Below, piece by piece: positions 33,975-41,261 of a DNA stretch of 48,043 bases. The stretch's first letter is position 1, and the number at the start of each line of letters is the position of its first letter. The DNA comes from an uncultured Ruminococcus sp. (GTDB lineage Bacteria > Bacillota > Clostridia > Oscillospirales > Acutalibacteraceae). The translations under genes and the position numbers were made by a program. Where the stretch lies: positions 1-48,043 of the forward strand of contig CACZYF010000027.1 in assembly GCA_902785355.1 (NCBI GenBank), written 5' to 3'. The notes beneath the pieces were generated by a model. It made no database searches, had not been told where the DNA came from, and saw nothing but the letters and a program-made list of their open reading frames with translations.

Positions 33975-34420
33975 AATGAGGAATTAGGAGTTAGGAATGA
34001 GGAATGAGTGGACGGTAACGTAGTATTTATAAAGAGTAAGAGATTTGCAGTCCGAATTGTAAATCTATATCAATATCTGCATGATCAAAAACACGAATTT
34101 GTCATGTCAAAACAACTGTTGAGATGCGGAACCGGCATTGGCGCAAATATTGCCGAAGCGGTATGTGCGATCAGTGAAAAAGACTTTTTGGCTAAGTTTT
34201 ATATTGCATTTAAAGAGTGTTCCGAAACGCAGTATTGGCTTGACTTACTGTATGAAACTTCTTATTTGAATGAGCAAGAGTATCGCTCTATCTCGGATGA
34301 TTGTTCAGAGCTGAGAAAGCTGCTTTCATCCATTACTAAGACAATCAAAGATAAAGGAAACAGGAAGAAGAATGAGGTAAAAGGGAATTCCTAATTCCTC
34401 ATTCCTCATTCCTGATTTAG
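33975..34420 (+). mobile_element. Heptamer-repeat cassette 2, carrying a four-helix-bundle gene
   Basis: Heptamer units (GGAATTA/GGAATGA type) at 33975-34009 face inverted copies at 34383-34420. The space between is filled by one gene. The cassette splits the glycerol operon between glpK and the dehydrogenase gene, which indicates insertion after the operon formed. Its base composition is lower in G and C than both neighbours. Confidence 0.75.
34008..34394 (+). CDS. Four-helix-bundle protein (S23/IVP family)
   Basis: The 128-residue, fully helical protein resembles the four-helix-bundle family first seen as proteins encoded in 23S rRNA intervening sequences. The typical segment is LLRCGTGIGANIAEAVCAIS followed by SEKDFLAKFYIAFKECSETQYWL. 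Relatives include the Avd accessory protein of diversity-generating retroelements. Its biochemical role is unknown; nucleic-acid binding is plausible. The flanking heptamers provide the ribosome binding site (GAGG five bases before the GTG start) and the TAA stop codon, so the gene and repeats form one unit. Confidence 0.85.
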   Translation: MDGNVVFIKSKRFAVRIVNLYQYLHDQKHEFVMSKQLLRCGTGIGANIAEAVCAISEKDFLAKFYIAFKECSETQYWLDLLYETSYLNEQEYRSISDDCSELRKLLSSITKTIKDKGNRKKNEVKGNS

Positions 34421-34435
34421 CGAGGAACGAGCAAA

Positions 34436-35872
34436 ATGTATGATGTTATTATTATCGGGGCGGGCGTTATCGGCTGTTCCGTTGCAAGAGAATTGAGTAA
34501 ATATAACGCTAAGATCTTGGTGATCGAGAAGAACGAGGACGTCTGTTCGGGCACGAGCAAGGCGAACAGCGCGATCGTCCATTCGGGCTATGACGCGCCG
34601 AACGGGTCTTTGAAGGCGAAGTTCAACGTGCGGGGCAACCGTATGATGGAGGCTGTCTGCCGCGAGCTCGACGTGCCCTTCAAGCGGATCGGCTCGCTGA
34701 CCGTCTGTACGGAGGCGGAGCTCCTGCCCGAGCTCGACAAGCTCCGCGAACGCGGTGAGAAGAACGGCGTCGAGGGTCTTAAGGTCCTCAGCAGGGACGA
34801 GGTTCTCGCGATCGAGCCGCATATCGGCGACGAGGTCGTCGGAGCGCTCTTAGCGCCCACGGCGGGTATCGTCTGTCCCTTCAAGCTGACTGTCGCGATG
34901 GCGGAGAACGCCGCTGTCAACGGCGCCGAGTTCCTCTTCGATACAGAGGTGAAGAAGATCTATTGTGATGACGGCGTGTGGCATGTCGTCACCGGGGATC
35001 ATGATTATACCGCCAAGGCTGTCGTCAATGCCGCGGGCGTGTATTCGGATGTGTTCAATAATATGGTATCGGAGCGCAAGCTTCATATCACGCCCCGCCG
35101 CGGCGATTATATCCTGCTCGACCGTGCCGCGGGCGGTTATGTTCGTCATACCATCTTCCAGCTCCCGACCAAGCTCGGCAAGGGCGTTCTGGTCACCCCG
35201 ACCGTCCACGGCAACACCATCGTCGGACCTACCGCCGTGGATGTGGACGACAAGGAGAGCACCGCGACCACCGCAGAGGGCATCGACAGCGTGATCGCAA
35301 AGTCCGCTTTGAGCGTGAAGGGTCTGCCCGTTCGTCAGGTCATCACCTCCTTCGCGGGTTTGCGCGCGCATGAGGACGGTCACGAATTCGTCCTCGGCGA
35401 GCCTGACGACGCGCCCGGCTTCTTCAACTGCGCGGGCGTCGAGAGCCCCGGACTCTCCGCCGCTCCGGCGATCGGCGTCTATATCGCCGGTCAGATAAGA
35501 GAAAAACTGTCATTAACGGATAAAGCGGATTTCGTCGCAGAGCGTAAGGATATCCTGAACCCCGCGACGCTGAGCATTGAGGAGCGCAACGAGCTGATTA
35601 AGCGCGAGCCTGCCTACGGCACGATCGTGTGCCGCTGTGAGTCGGTCACCGAGGGCGAGATCCTCGACGCGATCCGCCGACCCGTCGGCGCACGCTCCCT
35701 CGACGGCGTCAAGCGCCGTACCCGCGCGGGTATGGGTCGCTGTCAGGCGGGCTTCTGCAGCCCCAAGGTCATGGAGATCCTGCGCCGTGAGCTCGGCGTA
35801 GACCTCACCGAGGTCACCAAGAGCGGCGGCTCCTCCTATATCGTCAACGCAAGGACAAAGGACGGTGAATGA
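34436..35872 (+). CDS. Glycerol-3-phosphate dehydrogenase, GlpA-like, with BFD-type Fe-S domain
   Basis: The 478-residue FAD enzyme oxidises glycerol 3-phosphate to dihydroxyacetone phosphate. The FAD motif is VIIIGAGVIGCSVARELS, followed by SGTSKANSAIVHSGYDA of the DAO family. The C-terminal 95 residues contain the BFD-like [2Fe-2S] domain with cysteines in VCRCESVTEGEI and GRCQAGFCSP. Electrons probably pass to the flavoprotein encoded next, which it overlaps or abuts. This fits the anaerobic GlpA/GlpB arrangement with no GlpC seen. The upstream cassette lies 16 bases from its start. Confidence 0.92.
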   Translation: MYDVIIIGAGVIGCSVARELSKYNAKILVIEKNEDVCSGTSKANSAIVHSGYDAPNGSLKAKFNVRGNRMMEAVCRELDVPFKRIGSLTVCTEAELLPELDKLRERGEKNGVEGLKVLSRDEVLAIEPHIGDEVVGALLAPTAGIVCPFKLTVAMAENAAVNGAEFLFDTEVKKIYCDDGVWHVVTGDHDYTAKAVVNAAGVYSDVFNNMVSERKLHITPRRGDYILLDRAAGGYVRHTIFQLPTKLGKGVLVTPTVHGNTIVGPTAVDVDDKESTATTAEGIDSVIAKSALSVKGLPVRQVITSFAGLRAHEDGHEFVLGEPDDAPGFFNCAGVESPGLSAAPAIGVYIAGQIREKLSLTDKADFVAERKDILNPATLSIEERNELIKREPAYGTIVCRCESVTEGEILDAIRRPVGARSLDGVKRRTRAGMGRCQAGFCSPKVMEILRRELGVDLTEVTKSGGSSYIVNARTKDGE

Positions 35873-35873
35873 G

Positions 35874-37142
35874 ATGAAGAACCAGTATGATATCGTGATC
35901 ATCGGCGGCGGTCCCGCGGGACTGGCTGCCGCAGTATCGGCTTACGACAGCGGCGTGCGAGATGTGCTGATCCTCGAGCGCGACGAACAGCTCGGCGGCA
36001 TCCTCAACCAGTGTATCCACAACGGCTTCGGTCTGCACACCTTCAAGGAGGAACTGACCGGTCCCGAGTACGCCGACCGCTTTATTCAACAGGTCAAAGA
36101 ACGCGACATTCCCTGCCTTCTGAACACGATGGTGATGGATATTTCCCCCGATCGCGTCGTAACGGCGATGAACCGCTGTGACGGCATGTTTCAGATACAG
36201 GCGAAGGCGGTCATCCTCGCGATGGGCTGCCGTGAGCGGCCGCGCGGCGCGTTGAATATCCCCGGCTACCGTCCCGCGGGTATCTTCTCGGCGGGTACGG
36301 CACAGCGACTGGTCAACATCGAGGGCTACATGCCCGGTAAGGAGGTCGTGATCCTCGGCTCGGGCGATATCGGTCTGATCATGGCGCGCCGTATGACCTT
36401 AGAGGGCGCGAAGGTCAAGCTCGTTGCGGAGCTGATGCCCTACTCGGGCGGACTCAAGCGCAACATCGTCCAGTGCCTTGACGATTACGGTATCCCGCTG
36501 AGGCTGTCCCATACCGTGGTGGATATCGAGGGCAAGGAGCATATCACCGCCGTCACGATCGCTCAGGTCGGCGCGGATCGCAAGCCGATCAAGGGTACCG
36601 AGGAGCGCTACACCTGCGATACCCTCCTGCTGTCCTGCGGACTGATCCCCGAGAACGAGCTGAGCACCGCAGCGGGCGTACAGCTCAGCCCCGTCACGAA
36701 CGGCCCTGTCGTCAACGAGAGCCTCGAGACCAACATCCCCGGCGTGTTCGCCTGCGGTAACGTTTTGCATGTGCATGACCTCGTCGATTATGTGTCCGAG
36801 GAAGCGGCGAAGGCGGGCGCTGTCGCCGCGAAGTACGCGAAGGGCGAGATCGCTCAGGCGGACGGTAAAGAGATCGCCCTGCGTGCCGAGAGCGGCGTGC
36901 GCTATACCGTACCCGTCACGATCCATCCCGACCGTATGGACGATAAAACGGTCGTCCGTTTCCGCGTCGGCGACGTGTACAAGGATTCGTTCGTCAGCGT
37001 TTATTTCGACGGTGAGCGCGTTCAGCATAAGAAGAAGCGCATCATCGCTCCCGGCGAGATGGAGCAGATCATCCTGACAAAGCAAAGTCTTGATGATCAT
37101 CCTGATTTGCAGACGATCACGATCAAGATAGAAGCCGAGTAG
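35874..37142 (+). CDS. FAD/NAD-dependent oxidoreductase, GlpB-like role
   Basis: The 422-residue protein has an N-terminal FAD-binding motif DIVIIGGGPAGLAAAVSAYDSG and a second Rossmann motif VVILGSGDIGLIMARRM for NAD(P)H. GVFACGNVLHVHDLVDYV is the usual C-terminal FAD contact. A cysteine pair is not evident at the redox position; GCRERPRGA takes that place. It likely transfers electrons between the GlpA-like partner and NAD or another acceptor. The ATG at 35874 is chosen because AAGGA has correct spacing to it, whereas the in-frame GTG at 35865 does not. Confidence 0.9.
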   Translation: MKNQYDIVIIGGGPAGLAAAVSAYDSGVRDVLILERDEQLGGILNQCIHNGFGLHTFKEELTGPEYADRFIQQVKERDIPCLLNTMVMDISPDRVVTAMNRCDGMFQIQAKAVILAMGCRERPRGALNIPGYRPAGIFSAGTAQRLVNIEGYMPGKEVVILGSGDIGLIMARRMTLEGAKVKLVAELMPYSGGLKRNIVQCLDDYGIPLRLSHTVVDIEGKEHITAVTIAQVGADRKPIKGTEERYTCDTLLLSCGLIPENELSTAAGVQLSPVTNGPVVNESLETNIPGVFACGNVLHVHDLVDYVSEEAAKAGAVAAKYAKGEIAQADGKEIALRAESGVRYTVPVTIHPDRMDDKTVVRFRVGDVYKDSFVSVYFDGERVQHKKKRIIAPGEMEQIILTKQSLDDHPDLQTITIKIEAE

Positions 37143-37180
37143 GCGCTCTGAAAAAGAGGTCTATATAGAAAGGAACCGTT

Positions 37181-37549
37181 ATGGAAACAAGAGAGTTAAC
37201 CTGTATCAACTGTCCGATGGGCTGTCTGCTGACGGTCGAGATGGACGGCGATACGATCACCGATATCAGCGGCTATACCTGCCCGCGCGGCAAGACCTAC
37301 GCCGAGAAGGAGGTCAAGAACCCCACCCGCATCGTCACCTCGACCGTGAAGGTGACCGAGGGCGAGAAGGAGCGCGTCTCCTGCAAGACCGAGCACGATA
37401 TCCCGAAGGATCGCATTTTTGATGTGATGGAGGCGATCAACGCCGCCTGCGTAGAAGCGCCCGTCGTCATCGGCGAGGTGCTGATCAGGGACGTTGCCGG
37501 TACCGGTGTTGATGTTGTCGCTACGGCTCACGTCGGGAGAAAGCACTGA
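37181..37549 (+). CDS. DUF1667 protein linked to the glycerol operon
   Basis: The 122-residue protein has a cysteine-rich start, LTCINCPMGCLLTVEMDGD, followed by a conserved YTCPRGKTYAEKE. These four cysteines could bind a metal or Fe-S centre. The family, DUF1667, is regularly encoded with GlpA- and GlpB-like flavoproteins. A role as an electron-transfer or assembly subunit is inferred from that association. It ends the operon; an intrinsic terminator follows about 90 bases downstream. Confidence 0.92.
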   Translation: METRELTCINCPMGCLLTVEMDGDTITDISGYTCPRGKTYAEKEVKNPTRIVTSTVKVTEGEKERVSCKTEHDIPKDRIFDVMEAINAACVEAPVVIGEVLIRDVAGTGVDVVATAHVGRKH

Positions 37550-37640
37550 TCGTTTCGCTCGGACTGTTTAATGCGTTAAACCGCTGAAAAGTGTTCAAGA
37601 AATATTGAACGAAAAATCCTAAATTTGTTCAAAACAGAGT

Positions 37641-37680
37641 AAATGCCGATCGTCCGTTGACTTTCGGCATTTTGTTTACT
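37641..37680 (+). terminator. Intrinsic terminator of the glycerol operon
   Basis: Stem AAATGCCGA/TCGGCATTT (37641-37649, 37664-37672) followed by a T-rich tail. Confidence 0.75.
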
Positions 37681-37728
37681 ATATTGTTCTTTGATGAATT
37701 CGATTAGTATAATAAATGAGGGAAGTTT

Positions 37729-38787
37729 ATGTCAAAGTTCAAGGCGTTTTTGAAACGCAAGAATATTGAAATCAGCTGGAAACGCTACGGTATCGAGGCG
37801 CTCGGCGCGATGGCGCAGGGCTTGTTCTGCTCCCTGCTGATCGGTACGATCATCGGCACGATCGGCAACCTGACCGGCTTCGAGCTGTTCAGTCAGATCG
37901 GCGGCTATACCAAGGACGTCTCGGGCGTTGCGATGGCGGTCGCGATCGGCTACGCGCTGAAGGCTGACCCGATGGTGCTGTTCTCGCTGGCGACGGTCGG
38001 CTATGCCGCCAACAGCCTCGGCGGCGCGGGCGGCCCTCTGGCGGTGCTGGTCATCGCGATCATCGCCGCTGAGTTCGGTAAGGCGGTATCGAAGGAGACC
38101 AAGATCGACATCCTCGTGACCCCTGCCGTGACGATCCTGGTCGGCGTCGGACTGTCGGCGCTGATCGCAAAGCCGATCGGCGGCGCGGCGAACGCCTTCG
38201 GCGAGCTGATCAAGTACGCGACCGATCTGCAGCCCTTCCTGATGGGTATCGCGGTGTCGGTGCTGGTCGGTATCGCGCTGACGCTCCCGATCTCCTCCGC
38301 GGCGATCTGCGCGGCGCTGGGCTTGACGGGGCTTGCGGGCGGCGCGGCTGTCGCGGGCTGCTGTGCCCAGATGGTCGGCTTTGCTGTAATTTCGTTTAAA
38401 GAAAATAAATGGGGCGGTCTCGTCAGCCAGGGACTCGGCACCTCTATGCTCCAGATGCCGAATATCATGAAGAATCCACGCGTCTGGATCGCGCCGACGC
38501 TTGCCTCCGCGATCACCGGACCGATCGCCACCTGTGTGTTCCGTTTACAGATGAACGGCGCGGCGGTGAACTCCGGTATGGGTACCTGCGGAATGTGCGG
38601 ACCCATCGGCGTGCTGACCGGCTGGTTCACGCCCCCCGAGGGCGTAGCGGCGATCACACCCACCGCGATGGACTGGATCGGACTGGTGCTGGTCTGCATC
38701 GTTCTGCCTGCCGTGCTGTCGCTGCTGATCAACCTGCCGCTGAGAAAACTCGGCTGGGTCAAGGACGGAGACCTCAAACTCGCATAA
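37729..38787 (+). CDS. PTS EIIC-type membrane protein, PfoR-like (PTS_EIIC_2)
   Basis: The 352-residue protein has about nine or ten membrane segments and repeated glycine-rich stretches such as SLGGAGGPLAVLVIAIIAAE and GLTGLAGGAAVAGCCAQMVG. It matches the PTS_EIIC_2 family, which includes PfoR of Clostridium perfringens. The family looks like the membrane part of a sugar phosphotransferase system, but transport has not been shown for most members. No EIIA or EIIB gene lies nearby. It is a single gene after the glycerol terminator; cassette 3 begins directly after its stop codon. Confidence 0.85.
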   Translation: MSKFKAFLKRKNIEISWKRYGIEALGAMAQGLFCSLLIGTIIGTIGNLTGFELFSQIGGYTKDVSGVAMAVAIGYALKADPMVLFSLATVGYAANSLGGAGGPLAVLVIAIIAAEFGKAVSKETKIDILVTPAVTILVGVGLSALIAKPIGGAANAFGELIKYATDLQPFLMGIAVSVLVGIALTLPISSAAICAALGLTGLAGGAAVAGCCAQMVGFAVISFKENKWGGLVSQGLGTSMLQMPNIMKNPRVWIAPTLASAITGPIATCVFRLQMNGAAVNSGMGTCGMCGPIGVLTGWFTPPEGVAAITPTAMDWIGLVLVCIVLPAVLSLLINLPLRKLGWVKDGDLKLA

Positions 38788-38978
38788 GAATGAGGAATGA
38801 GGAATGAGGAATGAGGAATTGCGGGAAACGCTGCGCGTTTTGGATTGGTATAACGGCTTCTGACCATGCGCTTTCGGCTCTGTAGAAAGGGTTGCGGGCT
38901 TTGTTTTCTGATCAAACGTATTATCAATTGGGTGCGGGCAAAGCCCGCCATTCATTCCTAACTCCTAACTCCTCACTT
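38788..38978. mobile_element. Heptamer-repeat cassette 3 (no gene)
   Basis: Five tandem GGAATGA-type units at 38788-38820 face inverted units at 38950-38978. The reverse complement shares both ends with cassette 1: the ATGG-GGGCTT-CCC-CACCC hairpin region next to one repeat set and the GCGTTTCCCG-like hairpin next to the other. The middle differs. The cassette abuts the EIIC stop codon on one side and the pnuC leader on the other. Confidence 0.7.
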
Positions 38979-38992
38979 TCATTAATATACTG

Positions 38993-39057
38993 CCACCGGG
39001 TAGGAATGCCAAGCATTCATGGCGCATCGTTAGGTCTTTGAAGATGCGCTGTGGGTG
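38993..39057 (+). promoter_or_regulatory. Structured leader of pnuC, possible riboswitch of unassigned class
   Basis: CCAC (38993-38996) can pair with GTGG (39051-39054), enclosing two perfect hairpins: GAATGC/GCATTC (39004-39018) and GCGCATC/GATGCGC (39022-39049). This gives a three-way junction about 45 bases before the pnuC start. A TAATAT/TATACT -10 lies just upstream. I do not recognise the class. Confidence 0.5.
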
Positions 39058-39102
39058 CTTTTGTTTATGTGGGGTTACATTGTTGCGATAACGGAGATGC
39101 TT

Positions 39103-39849
39103 ATGAAACGGTTTTATGCGAAATTGAATTACTTTTCCAATGCGGAGAAGGCCTTATGGACGGCGTCGGTGTGCCTGATCGTCTGCGCTTATATTGCCTT
39201 CGGGGGAGAGGGCGTGCTGACCCTGATCGCTTCACTGATCGGCGTGACCTCGCTGATCTTCGCCGCGAAGGGCAATCCCCTCGGGCCGCTTCTGATGGTC
39301 GCGTTCAGCGTGATCTACGGCTGTATCTCCTACGTCTGCGCCTATTACGGCGAGCTGATCACCTACGTCGGGATGACCCTGCCGATGTCCGTGTGGTCGC
39401 TGATCGTATGGCTCAGACATCCCTACGACGGCAAGCGCTCTCAGGTAACGGTCAACGCAAAGCTCAGCGGGCGTGAGTGGGCGCTGCTGGCGCTGCTGAC
39501 CGCGGCGGTGACCGCATTGTTTTGGTTCATCCTCGGCGCGCTCGGTACGGCGAATCTCCTCCCGAGTACCGTATCGGTTGCTACGAGCTTTGCCGCCGTT
39601 TACCTCACCGCCCGACGTTCGCCCTACTATGCGATCGCCTACGCCTGTAACGATATCGTGCTGATCGTGCTGTGGGTGATGATGTCGTTAAAAGACCGCG
39701 GCTGTATCAGCGTAGCGGTTTGCTTCGCAGCCTTTCTCGTCAACGATCTGTACGGCTTCTTCAACTGGAAGCGGATGGAGAAGCGCCAGTCAGAGGGCGA
39801 TTTTGTCGCTTTTGTTGAAAAATCGGGTAAAAAAGGACAGAATCTGTAA
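39103..39849 (+). CDS. pnuC: PnuC-type nicotinamide riboside transporter
   Basis: The 248-residue protein has about seven membrane helices and the PnuC family end AVCFAAFLVNDLYGFFNWKRM. PnuC proteins import nicotinamide riboside by facilitated diffusion, with trapping by phosphorylation. Other family members carry thiamine or riboflavin, so the substrate is probable but not certain. The start is the ATG at 39103, preceded by GGAG with a six-base spacer; longer in-frame starts lack a site. The structured leader upstream suggests control by a ligand or by attenuation. Confidence 0.85.
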   Translation: MKRFYAKLNYFSNAEKALWTASVCLIVCAYIAFGGEGVLTLIASLIGVTSLIFAAKGNPLGPLLMVAFSVIYGCISYVCAYYGELITYVGMTLPMSVWSLIVWLRHPYDGKRSQVTVNAKLSGREWALLALLTAAVTALFWFILGALGTANLLPSTVSVATSFAAVYLTARRSPYYAIAYACNDIVLIVLWVMMSLKDRGCISVAVCFAAFLVNDLYGFFNWKRMEKRQSEGDFVAFVEKSGKKGQNL

Positions 39850-39860
39850 CGGTTTTGAAA

Positions 39861-39889
39861 TTGCAATTCAAGCCCCGCTGTAGTATAAT
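39861..39889 (+). promoter_or_regulatory. Promoter of the cobalamin operon
   Basis: TTGCAA, a 17-base spacer and a perfect TATAAT. Transcription would start near 39896, just before the riboswitch. Confidence 0.8.
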
Positions 39890-39904
39890 AAACACAATCG
39901 AATA

Positions 39905-40094
39905 ACGGATACGGTTCGAAACGCTGTACGCTGAGTAAAGCAGCCAAGCTGATGTAGATTAATAGGGAATCCGGTTCAAGCCCGGAGCAGCCGCCACTAC
40001 CGTAGATGAGCAGAGGTCGGGAGAGTACCATTGGAGCAGTCCGAGAAGGTTCCCGTCCGTGCGAAAGCTTCCTCATGAGCCGGGAGACCTGCCG
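39905..40094 (+). promoter_or_regulatory. Cobalamin riboswitch aptamer
   Basis: The conserved core of the B12 riboswitch is present: AGGGAATCCGGTTCAAGCCCGGAGC with GCCGCCACT (about 39962-39999), and the B12 box GAGCCGGGAGACCTGCC (40077-40093). Spacing and order match the class. It controls the downstream capture and ECF transport genes. Confidence 0.95.
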
Positions 40095-40120
40095 TATCTG
40101 TCAAAAGCCCCTTTGGCGAG

Positions 40121-40198
40121 AAGAGCGCTGATCGAAGCATAGCGCCCTCGCACTATGCCTGTATGTTCTGCGCTCTTTCTGTATGAAAGAGCTTTTTT
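40121..40198 (+). terminator. Expression platform: antiterminator and intrinsic terminator
   Basis: GCTCTTT (40172-40178) pairs with AAAGAGC (40186-40192) and is followed by six T: a terminator. AAGAGCGC (40121-40128) is a perfect complement of GCGCTCTT (40170-40177) and would form a competing antiterminator. The layout predicts transcription stop when cobalamin is bound. Confidence 0.85.
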
Positions 40199-40235
40199 AT
40201 TTGGAAAATGAAAAATCAAGAAATGAGGGTAAAAA

Positions 40236-41261
40236 ATGAAGAAACTGATTGCATTACTGCTGGTCGTCCTGACGGTTCTGTCCGTCAGCGTATTGTTCGC
40301 CGCTGCGGGTGAAAACGACGTAAAGGTCACCGTGACCATCGCCGATAACGAGGGTAAGCTCGCGCTGGCGGCGAAGGAGGTCACCGTCACCGATATCGAC
40401 AAAGATGAGAAGCTGACCATCAACGACGCGCTCTATGCCGCGCACGAGCAGTACTATACCGGCGGCGCCGCGGCAGGCTATGCCACCGCCACCACCCAGT
40501 ACGGCCTGTCCCTGACGAAGCTCTGGGGTATTGCCGACGGCTATAACTACGGCTATATGGTCAACGACGCCTCCGCATGGAGCATGACCGACCCCGTGAA
40601 GGAGGGCGACTATGTCGCGGCTTACTGCTTCACCGATAACAAGACCTTTGCCGACAAGTACAGCTATTTCACCGAGCGTAAGATCACCGCTCCCGCGAGC
40701 GGCGAGGTCACGCTGACCTTGAAGAAGAACGATTTTGATAAGGACTGGAACCCCGTCACCTTAGCGGTAGCGGGCGCTCAGATCACCGTGGACGGTAAGC
40801 TCAGCGGCGTATTTACCGATGTAAACGGACAGGCGACCGTGACCCTGTCCGGAGAGGGCGAGCATCAGATCAGCGCTGTCGCGACGAATCAGGTCATCGT
40901 ACCTCCCGTCTGCATCGCGAAAATCGCCTCCGCGACCGAGGCGGCTTCCGAGACTTCTACCGAGGCGGAGCAGGGTACCGAAGCTGTCGACCCGACTCAG
41001 GCTGAGGGCGTTACCGAGGCTCCCGCTGAGGACGGCACCGAGGCTTCGACTGAGGCTGTGACCGAGGTCGCGACCGAGTCCGCGACTCAGCCCGCCACCA
41101 AGGATCAGGCGACTAAGGATCAGACCAATTCGGGCAAGAACACTACCTCGCCCAAGACCGGCGACAGCACCAACGTCATGCTGTGGGCGATGATCACCCT
41201 GATCTCGCTGTTCGGTGCCTGTGCAGTCGTATTCTACTGCAAAAAGCATAACAAAGCATAA
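40236..41261 (+). CDS. Cell-wall-anchored DUF4430 protein, likely cobalamin capture
   Basis: The 341-residue surface protein has a signal peptide (1-24) and a DUF4430-type domain (about 28-150) with the segment LWGIADGYNYGYMVNDASAW. A beta-sandwich-like domain (160-230), a Thr/Glu-rich wall-spanning stretch (231-300) and a sorting signal of LPXTG type (SPKTG at 305-309, a hydrophobic helix, then KKHNKA) follow. DUF4430 is related to the beta domain of animal cobalamin carriers. It is the first gene after the cobalamin riboswitch and overlaps the next gene by one base. A role in binding B12 or a corrinoid at the wall and passing it inward is inferred. Confidence 0.85.
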   Translation: MKKLIALLLVVLTVLSVSVLFAAAGENDVKVTVTIADNEGKLALAAKEVTVTDIDKDEKLTINDALYAAHEQYYTGGAAAGYATATTQYGLSLTKLWGIADGYNYGYMVNDASAWSMTDPVKEGDYVAAYCFTDNKTFADKYSYFTERKITAPASGEVTLTLKKNDFDKDWNPVTLAVAGAQITVDGKLSGVFTDVNGQATVTLSGEGEHQISAVATNQVIVPPVCIAKIASATEAASETSTEAEQGTEAVDPTQAEGVTEAPAEDGTEASTEAVTEVATESATQPATKDQATKDQTNSGKNTTSPKTGDSTNVMLWAMITLISLFGACAVVFYCKKHNKA

